64,000 bases of DNA from Acidobacteriota bacterium (GTDB lineage: Bacteria > Acidobacteriota > Terriglobia > Bryobacterales > Bryobacteraceae): assembly GCA_026394055.1 (NCBI GenBank), contig JAPKYZ010000062.1, forward strand, positions 16,594-80,593, given 5' to 3'. The number at the start of each line of letters is the position of its first letter. Position 1 is the first letter of the stretch. The position numbers and the translations under genes are program-made. The notes beneath the pieces were generated by a model. It did not search any database. It had not been told where the DNA came from and saw nothing but the letters and a program-made list of their open reading frames with translations. This document shows, in pieces, positions 1-8,649 of this stretch.

Positions 1-204
1 TTGGTCTCGCGCCTGGACCCCGGTGCCTCCGCCACCCATACCTTGGGCGAAGGTCGCGGCGCCTACCTGCAAGTGGCCCGTGGCTCCGTCACGCTGAACG
101 GCCAGACGCTGGCCGAAGGCGACGGCGCGAAGGTGACCGAAGAGTCGGCGCTGACGGTCACTGGAGTGAGTGACGCGGAAGTGCTGTTGTTTGACTTGGC
201 GTAA
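1..204 (+). CDS. Pirin-family protein, C-terminal fragment
   Basis: This is the 3' end of a gene whose start lies before the window; 67 residues and a TAA stop are visible. The sequence resembles the C-terminal cupin of YhaK/pirin-type bicupins: a beta-rich run with the GAYLQVARGSVTLNG and AEGDGAKVTEE segments and the ending AEVLLFDLA. Characterised relatives include quercetin 2,3-dioxygenase-like and redox-sensing pirins, whose metal ligands sit in the missing N-terminal cupin, so catalytic competence cannot be judged. The toxin-antitoxin pair that follows starts 76 bases downstream and is probably a separate unit. Confidence 0.75.
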   Translation: MVSRLDPGASATHTLGEGRGAYLQVARGSVTLNGQTLAEGDGAKVTEESALTVTGVSDAEVLLFDLA

Positions 205-253
205 GTGCGGAAAAGGGGTGGCGCTCCCCGCAAAGGAACGCCATTCCTCATCG

Positions 254-278
254 CTTTACAATATGGAAGAATGTAAAG
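254..278. promoter_or_regulatory. Inverted repeat, probable autoregulatory operator of the AbrB/PIN operon
   Basis: CTTTACA at 254-260 is repeated as its exact reverse complement TGTAAAG at 272-278, with an 11-base spacer. It ends two bases before the proposed antitoxin start at 281. A TACAAT hexamer at 257-262, a plausible -10 element, overlaps the left arm, so a protein bound here would block transcription. AbrB/MazE-type antitoxins usually bind palindromes in their own promoters; that this one does is inference. Confidence 0.6.
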
Positions 279-280
279 TG

Positions 281-502
281 ATGCCTGACGCTACACTCTC
301 CGCCAAAAACCAGATCGTCATTCCTCGCGAGGCACGCGAGGCGCTGCATATCAAGCCGGGTGACAAAGTCTCCGTTGTGGTGCGCGGCCAGAGGGTGATT
401 GTGCTCGAGCGGCCGAAGTCTTATGCAGATGCCATCCGCGGACTGGGGAAGGGCGTCTATGGTCCCGAATACCTCAAGCAGGAGCGAGAAAGTTGGGATT
501 GA
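281..502 (+). CDS. AbrB/MazE-type antitoxin
   Basis: The 73-residue product is a swapped-hairpin AbrB (SpoVT/MazE-like) DNA-binding protein. The N-terminal half carries the family pattern LSAKNQIVIPREAREAL...KPGDKVSVVV; the C-terminal tail (YADAIRGLGKGVYG) is the kind of segment that wraps a PIN toxin. It should neutralise the toxin encoded next and repress the operon. ATG 281 is preferred over ATG 263 because the operator palindrome and a TACAAT hexamer lie across 254-278, and GGAAGA at 265-270 could act as ribosome-binding site. The 3' end overlaps the toxin gene by 10 bases, typical of co-translated toxin-antitoxin pairs. Confidence 0.88.
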   Translation: MPDATLSAKNQIVIPREAREALHIKPGDKVSVVVRGQRVIVLERPKSYADAIRGLGKGVYGPEYLKQERESWD

Positions 503-945
503 CGGTGCTGAGCCGCTATCTCCGGCGGCATCGCCTGGTGGCCCTCGACACCAGCATCTTCATCTATCAGTTGGAAGCGAACGAGCGATACATCCATCTG
601 GCCAATGAAGTCTTCACGTGGCTCGAGAAAGACGATTCACGCGCGGTTACTTCCACTCTCACGATGACTGAGCTGCTGGTGGGTCCCTACCGAAACGCCG
701 ACGATCAACTGGTGGACGAGTACTTCGCCTTGCTCTCTCGATTCCCCAACTTGGCTTGGATTGCCCCCGACCTTGAAATCGCAGATATCGCGGCCCGGCT
801 CCGCGCGCAACACCGCTTGCGAACGCCCGATGCGTTGCTCGCGGCCACTGCGGTGAGGGCTGGCGCCACGGGCCTCATCTCCAACGATAGTGTCTTCCGC
901 CGGGTGCCGGGCATTGAGTGCCTGATCCTGGATGAGCTTCTCTAG
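493..945 (+). CDS. PIN-domain ribonuclease toxin (VapC-like)
   Basis: The 150-residue protein has the four acidic positions expected of a PIN-domain Mg2+-dependent RNase: D19 in LVALDTSIF, E60 in TMTELL, D113 in RTPDALLAA and D132 in ISND. VapC toxins cleave RNA, commonly tRNA or rRNA loops; the target here cannot be read from sequence. The proposed start is TTG 493, inside the antitoxin's end; an in-frame GTG at 505 would remove only four residues. It is paired with an AbrB-type rather than a ribbon-helix-helix antitoxin. All four acidic residues are present, so the toxin looks intact. Confidence 0.88.
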   Translation: MGLTVLSRYLRRHRLVALDTSIFIYQLEANERYIHLANEVFTWLEKDDSRAVTSTLTMTELLVGPYRNADDQLVDEYFALLSRFPNLAWIAPDLEIADIAARLRAQHRLRTPDALLAATAVRAGATGLISNDSVFRRVPGIECLILDELL

Positions 946-984
946 CACATCTGCCCCTCAAGTCCTGATAAATTGGACGCCACC

Positions 985-2241
985 ATGAACCGCCGCCAAT
1001 TTCTCTCCACCGTCGCCGGGGCCACCGGGGCTGTCTTTTCTGCGCCCTATCAGGCCAAGGCGGCGGCGCTGGCCAAGAAGGTGAAGATCACCGACGTCAA
1101 GATCATGCTGATCCGGGGCAGTTGGGATTGGAACTTGATCAAGATTGAGACCGACTCCGGCCTCTACGGCATTGGCGAGGCCTACTGGGGCTGGGGCGTC
1201 AAGGATCTGGTGCTCAACAAAATGAAGGGCATCATCGTGGGCGAAGATCCGCTGAACGTGGACAAGCTCTACACCAAGATGCTGATGCAGAGCGCGGGCG
1301 CGGGCGCCATCGGGGGCGTCACCATGACAGCGGCCAGCGGCATTGAGATCGCCCTCTGGGACCTGTGCGGGCGCATCCTGCAAACCCCGGTCTGCAACCT
1401 GCTGGGCGGGCGGTTCCGCGACAAGATCCGCTTCTACCGCACCCTGCAAGCGGTGAAGAATGTCGAGGACATGGGCGAGTGGCGCGCCCAGATCGCCGCC
1501 GCGAAAGACGAACAGTGGAAGTGGACCGCGCTGAAGTTCCAAGGCGACGGCATCCCGCCGCGGGCCGATCCAGGCTACAAGGAACCGGGGCATGACCCCT
1601 ATGGCCGCGGTCTTACCAACAAGGACTACCGCCGCATTGTGAAGGCGATGGAGACCGTGCGCGACACCGTGGGCCCCGACATGGACTTCGGCGTCGAATG
1701 CCACTGGAAGTACGACACCCAGGACGTCATCCGGCTGGGGCGCGAACTGGCGCACGTCAACCCGGCGTGGCTGGAAGACCCGGTGCCGCCCGACAACATT
1801 GAGGCGATGCAGCGGGTGACGCAATCGATCCCGGTGCCGGTGCTGACGGGCGAAAACCTCTATGGCCGCCAGGGCTTCCGCAAGCTGATCGAACTGCAGG
1901 CCTGCTCCGGGATCCACATCGATATCCCGAAGTCCGGCGGGCTGCTCGAATCGAAGAAAATCTCCGACCACGCCGAGATGTACTACATCTGGACCGCCTG
2001 CCACAACCCGGCCAGCGCCCTGGGCACCATCGCCTCCTGCCACGCCTCCGCCGCCATGCGCGAGTTCCGCATCCATGAGCTGGCCAACTACGTGCCCTGG
2101 TGGCCGGATCTGGTTATCAAAGAAGGCCCGTTTTGGAAGGACGGCTACTTCACCATCGAAGACAAACCCGGCTACGGCGTCGAGATCAACCCGGATGTCG
2201 CGAAGGCCCACTTGGCGCCGGGCGAAGTGTGGTGGGGATAG
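985..2241 (+). CDS. Secreted enolase-superfamily (mandelate racemase/muconate lactonizing) enzyme
   Basis: The 418-residue protein starts with a Tat-like signal (MNRRQFLSTVAGATGA). It has the two-domain mandelate racemase layout: capping domain about 35-150, then a TIM barrel. Expected active-site residues are visible: K184 in ALKFQ, acidic metal ligands at D234/E238, E264 in LEDPVPP and E290 in LTGENL, and a D313/H340 pair (IDIPK, CHNP). Members racemise, epimerise or dehydrate carboxylate sugars; a sugar-acid dehydratase is plausible but the substrate is unknown. ATG 985 is chosen over an upstream TTG because it begins directly at the twin-arginine region. The Tat signal suggests periplasmic action, unusual for mostly cytoplasmic dehydratases. 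A palindromic repeat follows the stop. Confidence 0.88.
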   Translation: MNRRQFLSTVAGATGAVFSAPYQAKAAALAKKVKITDVKIMLIRGSWDWNLIKIETDSGLYGIGEAYWGWGVKDLVLNKMKGIIVGEDPLNVDKLYTKMLMQSAGAGAIGGVTMTAASGIEIALWDLCGRILQTPVCNLLGGRFRDKIRFYRTLQAVKNVEDMGEWRAQIAAAKDEQWKWTALKFQGDGIPPRADPGYKEPGHDPYGRGLTNKDYRRIVKAMETVRDTVGPDMDFGVECHWKYDTQDVIRLGRELAHVNPAWLEDPVPPDNIEAMQRVTQSIPVPVLTGENLYGRQGFRKLIELQACSGIHIDIPKSGGLLESKKISDHAEMYYIWTACHNPASALGTIASCHASAAMREFRIHELANYVPWWPDLVIKEGPFWKDGYFTIEDKPGYGVEINPDVAKAHLAPGEVWWG

Positions 2242-2247
2242 CCCCCC

Positions 2248-2314
2248 AGCCCCATGCGTGAGCTTGGGGCTTTGGTGGGGTACGCGAAAAAGCCCCAAAC
2301 TCACGCATGGGGCT
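2248..2314. repeat. Palindromic repeat family A, copy 1
   Basis: Two 24-base arms (2248-2271 and 2291-2314) are reverse complements with one mismatch and enclose a 19-base loop. A second copy lies at 46072-46138 in the opposite orientation, with 17 of 19 loop bases matching after reverse complementing. Both copies lie between the 3' ends of convergent genes, so they may act as bidirectional terminators or mRNA 3'-end stabilisers. The structure is REP-like. Confidence 0.85.
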
Positions 2315-2368
2315 AGGTTGGGATGGCCGAACCGGCTGGAGCCCTCGGAGGTGTTGACCAGGGTAAGG

Positions 2369-2395
2369 CCCGCTCCCTCGCGGTACGCGGTTCGG
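2369..2395. repeat. Possible degenerate copy of repeat family B
   Basis: The segment CCGCTCCCTCGCGGTA followed by CGCGGTTCGG resembles the left half of the family B elements at 27230 and 54194, at roughly 21 of 27 positions by eye. It lies just before the stop codon of the DUF1501 gene. The similarity is weak enough that chance cannot be excluded. Confidence 0.35.
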
Positions 2396-2404
2396 AAGGG
2401 CAGC

Positions 2405-3838
2405 CTACGCGATGATGTCCTTCAAGATCTCGCCGTGGACTTCCGTCAGCCGCTCCTTGCGCCCCTGGTGCAGGTAGCTCAGCGCGTCCTGGTTGAGGCC
2501 CAGCTGGTGCAGGATGGTGGCGTGGATGTCCCGGAAGTGTGCCGGCTTCTCAATGGCCTTGAGGCCGATCGCGTCCGTGGCACCATAAGCCATGCCGCCC
2601 TTCACGCCGCCGCCCGCCATCCACATGGTGAAGCCCAGGTTGTGATGGTCACGCCCCTTGCCGCCTTGCGCTTCCGGTGACCGGCCGAATTCCCCGCCCC
2701 ACACCACCAGCGTCGAATCGAGCAGCCCGCGCTGCTTCAAGTCCTTAATCAGCGCCGCCACCGGCTGATCGCTCTGCCGGGCCATGCGCGGATGATTCTC
2801 TTCGATGTCTTCATGCGCGTCCCACTGCAGATTGCCGGGACCACCACCGTGGACCACGGTCACAAACCGTACGCCCCGCTCCACCATGCGGCGGGCGAGC
2901 AGGCAGCGGCGGCCATAGTCGTCGGTGGGCTCCGTGCCGACTCCGTACATCGCCAGCGTCTCGGGCGATTCCTTCGTCAGGTCGAACACCTCGGGAGCCT
3001 CGGTCTGCATCTTGAACGCCGTATCGTAGGCCGAAATGCGGGCCGCGAACTCTTCGTCTTCGCCCGGCATCCCGGCTTCGTTCAACGCCCGGATCAGATC
3101 GATCGTCTTGCGCCGGTCAGAGAGTTTGACGCCCTCCGGCAGGTCCAAATTCAAGACCGGACGCTTCCCCGGACGCAGCATGGCCGGTTGATAAATCGCG
3201 GGCAGGAAGCCGTTCAGATACATCGGCTGCCCCGCCTCCAGCGCGCCGTCCGGATCAGGGATCACGGCATAGGCCGGCAACGACTGGCTTTCGCTACCCA
3301 GGCCATACACCACCCAGCTGCCCATCGACGGATAGCCCGGGATGATGCGGCCCGTCATGCACTGATACTGCGCCGCCGAATGGACCACCATGTCGGCATG
3401 CACGGAGCGGATCACGCACAGGTCGTCGATGATCGTCTTGTGGTGCGGCAGCAGGTCCGACACTTCCAGGCCCGATTTTCCGCAGCGCTCAAACTGGCGC
3501 TTGGTGCCCAGGATCTTGGCGTCGTTCTGGACAAACTGATACTTCGCTTCACCAAACTCCGCGGGGCGCTTCTGCCCATCTAGCTTGTTCAGCAGCGGCT
3601 TGGGGTCAAACGTCTCCAAATGAGACGGCCCGCCCGCCATGAACAGGAAGATCACCGACTTCGCCTTGGCCTTGTCCGGCATGTGCGGAGCCTTCGGCGC
3701 TAGCGGATTCTTGATCGCGGCCGCCTGCGCCTCCAGCGACGCAAAAGCCAGTGAGCCGAAGCCGCAGAAGGCATCGGTCAACCATTCGCGCCGGTTGCGC
3801 GTGTAGCGGACGTGGGGTTGGCGGAGAAACTGGTCCAT
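2405..3838 (-). CDS. DUF1501 family secreted protein
   Basis: The 477-residue protein has a Tat-like N-terminus (RNRREWLTDAFCGFGSLA) and then the DUF1501 fold, related to the alkaline phosphatase/sulfatase superfamily: KSVIFLFMAGGPSHLETFDPKP near the start, the GGGPGNLQWDAHEDIEENHPRM region and the final GEFGRSPEAQGGKGRDHHN segment, with several His/Asp candidates for metal binding. The family is abundant in Planctomycetes and Acidobacteria and has no established reaction. Its start is two bases after the stop of the DUF1549/DUF1553 gene, so the two are co-transcribed and probably work together outside the cytoplasm; degradation of sulfated or complex polymers has been suggested for such pairs. 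It converges with the enolase-superfamily gene. Confidence 0.9.
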   Translation of the reverse strand: MDQFLRQPHVRYTRNRREWLTDAFCGFGSLAFASLEAQAAAIKNPLAPKAPHMPDKAKAKSVIFLFMAGGPSHLETFDPKPLLNKLDGQKRPAEFGEAKYQFVQNDAKILGTKRQFERCGKSGLEVSDLLPHHKTIIDDLCVIRSVHADMVVHSAAQYQCMTGRIIPGYPSMGSWVVYGLGSESQSLPAYAVIPDPDGALEAGQPMYLNGFLPAIYQPAMLRPGKRPVLNLDLPEGVKLSDRRKTIDLIRALNEAGMPGEDEEFAARISAYDTAFKMQTEAPEVFDLTKESPETLAMYGVGTEPTDDYGRRCLLARRMVERGVRFVTVVHGGGPGNLQWDAHEDIEENHPRMARQSDQPVAALIKDLKQRGLLDSTLVVWGGEFGRSPEAQGGKGRDHHNLGFTMWMAGGGVKGGMAYGATDAIGLKAIEKPAHFRDIHATILHQLGLNQDALSYLHQGRKERLTEVHGEILKDIIA

Positions 3839-3840
3839 GG

Positions 3841-5850
3841 TTAGTTCACGTACAGAAACGAGTTCAAATTCAAGACGGCCAGCGCGAATTCGCGCGTCGA
3901 GCCAGCGGCCAGATACCGTTGCGCGATCGCGCGTTCCTTCACCGTCGGCAAGCGTCCCGCGGCAAGGCGATAGGCCAAGTCGATCCGCGCGGCCGGGGTC
4001 TTGGCTTCCTTCTCTAAGCGCCCGGCCAGCGCCACGGCCATCTGGTTCGAGAAGCTGCCGTTCAACAGCTCCAGCGCCTGCGGAGCATGTGTCGACGATT
4101 CCCGCTTCGGGCAGGAGATCAGCGTGTCCGGAGCATCAAACACTTCCATGTAGGGCAGCCGGAGGTTGCGCTTCTGGAACAGGTAGACGCTGCGCCGGTC
4201 GTGCTCAGCCGCATCCGGCGTAACAGCCCACTGAGACGGCTTGTACATCAGCCCGATCAATTCCTGATCCACGGGCACGATCACGCTAGGCCCACCGGCC
4301 TTCGTGTTCAATCGCCCCGCGACGGCCAGCGTCGCATCGCGCAGCTCTTCGGCTTCCAAACGGCGGCGGCTGAACTTCCAGAGCAGCTTGTTGTCCGGGT
4401 CCTTAGTCGCCGCAGCCTTCTCAATCAACGGGTTCGCACTCGCCTGCTGGTAGACCTTTGAGAGCAGAATCTCCCGGTGCAGTTTCTTGAACGTCCAGCC
4501 GCCTTCGACAAACTGGTTGGCGAGATAATCGAGCAACTCCGGATGCGTCGGCCGTTGGCCCATGCGCCCGAAATCATTGGGTGTCGCCACAATACCGCGT
4601 CCAAAGTGGCTGTGCCAGACCCGGTTGACGATCACCCGCGCCGTCAGCGGATTCTCCGCGGTCAAGATCCAGTCGGCCAGCTTCGCGCGAGGCTTTTCGG
4701 TGGCCAGCGGCAGTTCCGGCAGCCCCTCCGGCAGCAGGACCCCCAGCGGACGCATGCCCACCGCCGCGCCCTTGTTGGCAAAGTCGCCCCGGGCCAGCAC
4801 ATGGATGGGCGTCGTCTTTTCACTGTTGTCGGCCACGCTATAGAGCGCCGGCAGCGGAGCGGGCAGTTTTGCCTCCATCTCCTTCACCTTCTGCTCCATC
4901 TTTTCCTTCTCCGCACCTTCCATCTTGGCCATCTGCTTCTGCAGCGCCTTCATCTGATTGGTGATGTTGTCGGTGGTGGCTTTCCACTCGGCTTGCGCTT
5001 CCGGTGAGGCGAGCGAGATGTCCTGCTCGTGCGTCGCGGCGAAATAGCCCTGGATGCGGTAGTAGTCTGTGTGGCGGATCGGGTCGAACTTGTGGTCGTG
5101 GCAGCGCGCGCAACCCAGCGTCACGCCCAGCAAGGAGGCGCCGACGATGTTGGTCATTTCGGTCAGCACTTCATTGCGGCTCGACGCCACTTCTTGATTG
5201 CCTGCGTTCTTGCGCAGCGGGCCTAGGCGGTTAAAGCCGCTGGCGACGCGGAAGGTTTCATTCTTCGGGTTGAGTTCGTCGCCGGCCAACTGCTCGCGGA
5301 CGAAGTCCGTGTAGGGCTTGTCGGAGTTGAACGAATGGACCACATAGTCGCGGTAACGCCAGGCATCGCTGCGGTGGGTGTCGTACTCAAAGCCATCGGA
5401 TTCGGCAAACCGGACCACGTCCAGCCAGTGCCGCCCCCACTGCTCGCCATAGCGTGGGGAAGCGAGCAAGCGGTCGATCACCTTCTCCCACGCCTGCGCG
5501 GAACGGTCCCGCACAAAGGCGTCGATCTCCTCCGGTGCCGGAGGCAACCCATGCAGATCAAACGTGACGCGCCGGATCAGCGTGGTGCGATCGGCCGCCG
5601 GAGCCAAGGCTAAGCCTTCAGCCGACAACTTGGCCATCACAAAGCGATCGATCGCCGTCGCGGCCCCTTGTACCTCCGGCGGCGGAGCGGCTTTGCGAGG
5701 CTGGAAGGCCCAGTGTCGCCGTTCCACCGGAGTGTACTTTTCGAGCGACGCGACGGTGTTCGACGCCGCCGCTCCAGGCGCCGGGGCCAGCATCGCAAAG
5801 GCGATCACGCAGGCAATGGATCGATCAAAGCCGTACTTGCTGAAGGTCAT
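3841..5850 (-). CDS. DUF1549/DUF1553 (PSCyt2/PSD1) secreted protein
   Basis: The 669-residue protein begins with a signal peptide (residues 1-29), followed by DUF1549 about 62-270 ([20 protein letters not shown]) and DUF1553 about 395-650 ([22 protein letters not shown]). [13 protein letters not shown] stretch at residues 247-258 contains a CxxCH sequence that is conserved in this family and could bind haem or a metal. A charged, Lys/Met-rich coiled coil at about 283-330 separates the domains. The N-terminal cytochrome c domain (PSCyt1) of longer homologues is absent. ATG 5850 is chosen because the open frame further upstream runs into the next gene and the signal peptide starts here. It is the first gene of the pair with DUF1501. 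Confidence 0.9.
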   Translation of the reverse strand: MTFSKYGFDRSIACVIAFAMLAPAPGAAASNTVASLEKYTPVERRHWAFQPRKAAPPPEVQGAATAIDRFVMAKLSAEGLALAPAADRTTLIRRVTFDLHGLPPAPEEIDAFVRDRSAQAWEKVIDRLLASPRYGEQWGRHWLDVVRFAESDGFEYDTHRSDAWRYRDYVVHSFNSDKPYTDFVREQLAGDELNPKNETFRVASGFNRLGPLRKNAGNQEVASSRNEVLTEMTNIVGASLLGVTLGCARCHDHKFDPIRHTDYYRIQGYFAATHEQDISLASPEAQAEWKATTDNITNQMKALQKQMAKMEGAEKEKMEQKVKEMEAKLPAPLPALYSVADNSEKTTPIHVLARGDFANKGAAVGMRPLGVLLPEGLPELPLATEKPRAKLADWILTAENPLTARVIVNRVWHSHFGRGIVATPNDFGRMGQRPTHPELLDYLANQFVEGGWTFKKLHREILLSKVYQQASANPLIEKAAATKDPDNKLLWKFSRRRLEAEELRDATLAVAGRLNTKAGGPSVIVPVDQELIGLMYKPSQWAVTPDAAEHDRRSVYLFQKRNLRLPYMEVFDAPDTLISCPKRESSTHAPQALELLNGSFSNQMAVALAGRLEKEAKTPAARIDLAYRLAAGRLPTVKERAIAQRYLAAGSTREFALAVLNLNSFLYVN

Positions 5851-5873
5851 GGTTCGAAAAATACTCCGCTCAC

Positions 5874-7055
5874 TTACCGCTGAATCCGCTGCATCCAATT
5901 GCCCAAGCCCAGGCCCGCGCGCGCTGATAGTATCGCAGCCACCGCCGCCCACGCCATCCGCGTCCAGAACTCACGGGGCGAGCTTTCAAACGTTGAATAG
6001 ACATACCGGGCCGCGTCCGATTGGGCCGGAACAAAGAAGCCCAAATAGTGCGACCCGAAGAACCAATTGCGCGCTGCCGGAGATTGCAGGAAGTCTGAGA
6101 ACGGCCACTGGATGGCCGCAAACAAGCCCAGGAAGGTCAAGCCCAAGATCGCGGCCAGCATCCAGTCATTCCGCTTGCCCAACCGCTGCCACAAGGCATC
6201 CACCACTAGCAACGCAGGCGTCACCAACAAGGGGAACCCGCCCGGCGGGATAAAGTGCGTGATCTCGCGGAACACCGGGCCCAGCTTGGGCTCGGCCGGG
6301 AACAGCGGCAGGATCCACAGGAAGGCCAGCGAGATCGCCGTGCTCAAGCCCGACACCAGCGTCAAGCCCCACTTCAGATTCGCCGCCCGCGCTACCGCAA
6401 AATGCCCCAACGGCAGCGTGATCGCCAGCATTAAAAAGAAGCGCGCCGAATGCTGCATCGTGCGGCCCATGTATTCCAGCGAGAAGACCCCGATGACGTC
6501 GCGTGCCAGCAACGCTCCGACAAAGATGAAGAACATCCGCAGCTGCGCCCGAGCCGCATCGGTCGCACGATTCATCTCGCCCAGGATGATCAACAGGCCA
6601 CCGAACTTGATCGCCAGCACGCCCAAGATCAGCACCACGTGCGGCGGCGACAGCACCTTCACATCCAAGCCATAGGCTCCGTGCCACCAGTCATCAAACG
6701 GCGCGGAGACCAGCATCGCGGTGGCGCCCCAAGCCGCCACAAACGCACCGAGCGGGCCTTTAAAGCCCCACATGCTGATCGACGAACTCCGCAACTGTGG
6801 CATCGCCCCAAAGGTGGTGCCCAGGATCAGCGCGGCGCTGCCCAACCCGCCCAAAATGCCGCACAGGTAGATCAAAAAGTGGGCCGGGGTCCAAAAGGAA
6901 TCGCGGCCAATCGACAGGTGCCAGGAGATGTCCCAAACGCCGCCAATGGTGACCGACAGCACCGCGGCCGCGAAGTTCCAGACATACCAGGGCGTGGACA
7001 CTTGACGCGCGCGCGTCTGTACGCCTAAGGCCGGAAGGGCAAGAGTTTGGCCCAT
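5874..7055 (-). CDS. Polytopic membrane protein with a duplicated W-H...P-H motif
   Basis: The 393-residue protein, mostly hydrophobic, has about ten predicted membrane segments; I recognise no named family. Two segments share one pattern: D-x2-W-H-x3-G-x-D-x3-T-P-x-H in the first loop (WDISWHLSIGRDSFWTPAH) and D-x2-W-H-x3-G-x-D-x4-S-P-x-H further on (DDWWHGAYGLDVKVLSPPH). The paired histidines and aspartates suggest a repeated metal- or haem-binding half-site. ATG 7055 is chosen because it has AAGGA about nine bases upstream and avoids a non-hydrophobic 78-residue extension. The stop is 23 bases before the DUF1549 gene on the same strand, so it probably heads that transcript. The function is unknown. 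Confidence 0.8.
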   Translation of the reverse strand: MGQTLALPALGVQTRARQVSTPWYVWNFAAAVLSVTIGGVWDISWHLSIGRDSFWTPAHFLIYLCGILGGLGSAALILGTTFGAMPQLRSSSISMWGFKGPLGAFVAAWGATAMLVSAPFDDWWHGAYGLDVKVLSPPHVVLILGVLAIKFGGLLIILGEMNRATDAARAQLRMFFIFVGALLARDVIGVFSLEYMGRTMQHSARFFLMLAITLPLGHFAVARAANLKWGLTLVSGLSTAISLAFLWILPLFPAEPKLGPVFREITHFIPPGGFPLLVTPALLVVDALWQRLGKRNDWMLAAILGLTFLGLFAAIQWPFSDFLQSPAARNWFFGSHYLGFFVPAQSDAARYVYSTFESSPREFWTRMAWAAVAAILSARAGLGLGNWMQRIQR

Positions 7056-7453
7056 AGAGCTTGTCCTTATTCTCCTGCGCTCAAGTTTATCACCGGATTT
7101 TGAGGCTCGGTAGCGGCCAGCCCTTGGCCGCTGGCCAAGCATACGAGGCCCATCCCCCGGAAGGCTCCCCTTCGTTCGCGCGACGGCCCCGTGCCGGACG
7201 ATGCACGCTGGGGTTCTGATGCGCGTCAACCGGTCTAACCCACTAACAAGTGCGAACGGTGAACGACCGGCGCATCCCGCGCCGCACATACTTTATTCCC
7301 GGGCACACATAATTATTTACATCTTCCAGACGGACCTCACTCGATCCCTTCCAGATTGTTCCATTTTGTCCGTGACTTATTCCACCCGTGCCGCGAACTG
7401 ATACACAAGCGGGGAAGGCCCGCGCACTCTTTCAAGGGAGACGTTAACTACAA
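7056..7453. other. Intergenic region between divergent genes
   Basis: No gene is supported in these 398 bases. The left half is GC-rich and contains a small hairpin (AGCGGCCA 7112-7119 with TGGCCGCT 7125-7132). The right half (about 7285-7385) is noticeably AT-richer, as expected for promoters of the divergent genes, but I cannot assign convincing -35/-10 pairs. AAGGGAG at 7434-7440 is the likely ribosome-binding site of the next gene, with a long 13-base spacing. Confidence 0.5.
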
Positions 7454-8629
7454 ATGAAGCCAACTCAAGCATTGCTGGCCACCATGGGTCTACTGGCGGC
7501 CCAAGCCATCCAGGCCCAGAATCCTGCCAGCAACTCCGGCTGCGCCGTGGGGGCGGTATCGGGCGCCATCGGCACCGACATTCCACCCACCTACCAAGGC
7601 CCGCCGCCGTCGTCGGTGGATAAGCGCCTGGTGGGTCCACTGCAGCTGATCACGGCGGGAACGCTGGACATCAAAGCCTCCACGCTGACGCTGCCCCTCT
7701 ATCGCGGCGAGATGCCCGATGGGCGGAATGTCTGGTACGTCATCACGGACACCACCGATCAGGCCAATGCAGAAGCGCTCGGCATCAACTTCTCCGCCAA
7801 GCTAAACTACGCCAACACCGGCAAGGCCGTCCGCAATGCCACCCTGCGCAAGGGTGGATTGCTGGTGTTCGACCGCGGCACCGTCGATTTCTCGCCCGCC
7901 CTCCGCATTGAAGGCATTGATGGGGCCAAGCCGTTTCCCCCGGCCATTGGAAAGCCGGGTTCGGTCGGGGATGCCGACTACACGCCGCTGGTGCGGATCG
8001 CCAACGCGGGCGGCCACATCTACAACGCGCCGGTCATCTCGTTCAGCACCTCCGCCGCCAACATCCACGCGCCGCGCGGCAATCCGGACTATCGGCTGGT
8101 GCACGACAAAGTGGTCGCCATCGACACCCAAGCGATGACCGTCACGCTGCGCCTGACGCAAGGCTTCAGCTTCGCCAAGCCGGTTCTCTATCTGAGCTTT
8201 GATGCTTCGGTCGAACTGGCCGCGGCGATGGAGGCCTCCACCTGGGCGCCCGCCATGAACGACGTGGGCGTCGGCGGTGATGACGGCCTGTTCAGCGCGG
8301 TGGAGCGCATTTTCGGCTTCATCAACGGAGCCACGGGTTGCGCGCATCCTCAACGCCAGGGCTTCAACAGTGCCCTGCTCGATGGCCGGAGCCCGCTAAA
8401 TGTGTTCGGCGGCGTGCCTTTTGTGGCCACGGACTACAGCCCGCTGTGGGATCTCAATCTGGCCGAGTGGACACCCAGTGCGGTGGGGGCCAACTACCGC
8501 TCGCGCTTGATTGAGGAGTTCCAGATTCTCGCGTTTGCCGATGCGGGCCACATCACTGGACCGGGCGGAGCGCAGTACGGGTCAACGGGCATCATCATCA
8601 ACTGCCCCATCGTCTTCCGCTTCCTCTAG
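7454..8629 (+). CDS. Secreted protein of unknown function (DUF7482-like)
   Basis: The 391-residue protein has a signal peptide (MKPTQALLATMGLLAAQAIQA). The mature part contains segments I associate with an uncharacterised secreted family sometimes named DUF7482: LPLYRGEMPDGRNVWYVITD, DTTDQANAEALGINFSAKL, the PGSVGDADYTPLVRI segment and a late YSPLWDLNLAEW. The family name is from memory and was not searched. No catalytic motif is evident. Two cysteines near the mature N-terminus and C-terminus might form a disulfide. The YHS-domain gene begins 20 bases after its stop, so both are probably one transcript for secreted proteins. Confidence 0.75.
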   Translation: MKPTQALLATMGLLAAQAIQAQNPASNSGCAVGAVSGAIGTDIPPTYQGPPPSSVDKRLVGPLQLITAGTLDIKASTLTLPLYRGEMPDGRNVWYVITDTTDQANAEALGINFSAKLNYANTGKAVRNATLRKGGLLVFDRGTVDFSPALRIEGIDGAKPFPPAIGKPGSVGDADYTPLVRIANAGGHIYNAPVISFSTSAANIHAPRGNPDYRLVHDKVVAIDTQAMTVTLRLTQGFSFAKPVLYLSFDASVELAAAMEASTWAPAMNDVGVGGDDGLFSAVERIFGFINGATGCAHPQRQGFNSALLDGRSPLNVFGGVPFVATDYSPLWDLNLAEWTPSAVGANYRSRLIEEFQILAFADAGHITGPGGAQYGSTGIIINCPIVFRFL

Positions 8630-8649
8630 ACACGAAGGAGATCGCCACC

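Noticed and set aside
958..2304. Long open frame (448 codons) antisense to the enolase-superfamily gene
   Set aside because: It has no signature, is Arg/His/Gly-rich as expected for the antisense of GC-rich coding DNA, and the sense strand encodes a complete conserved enzyme.
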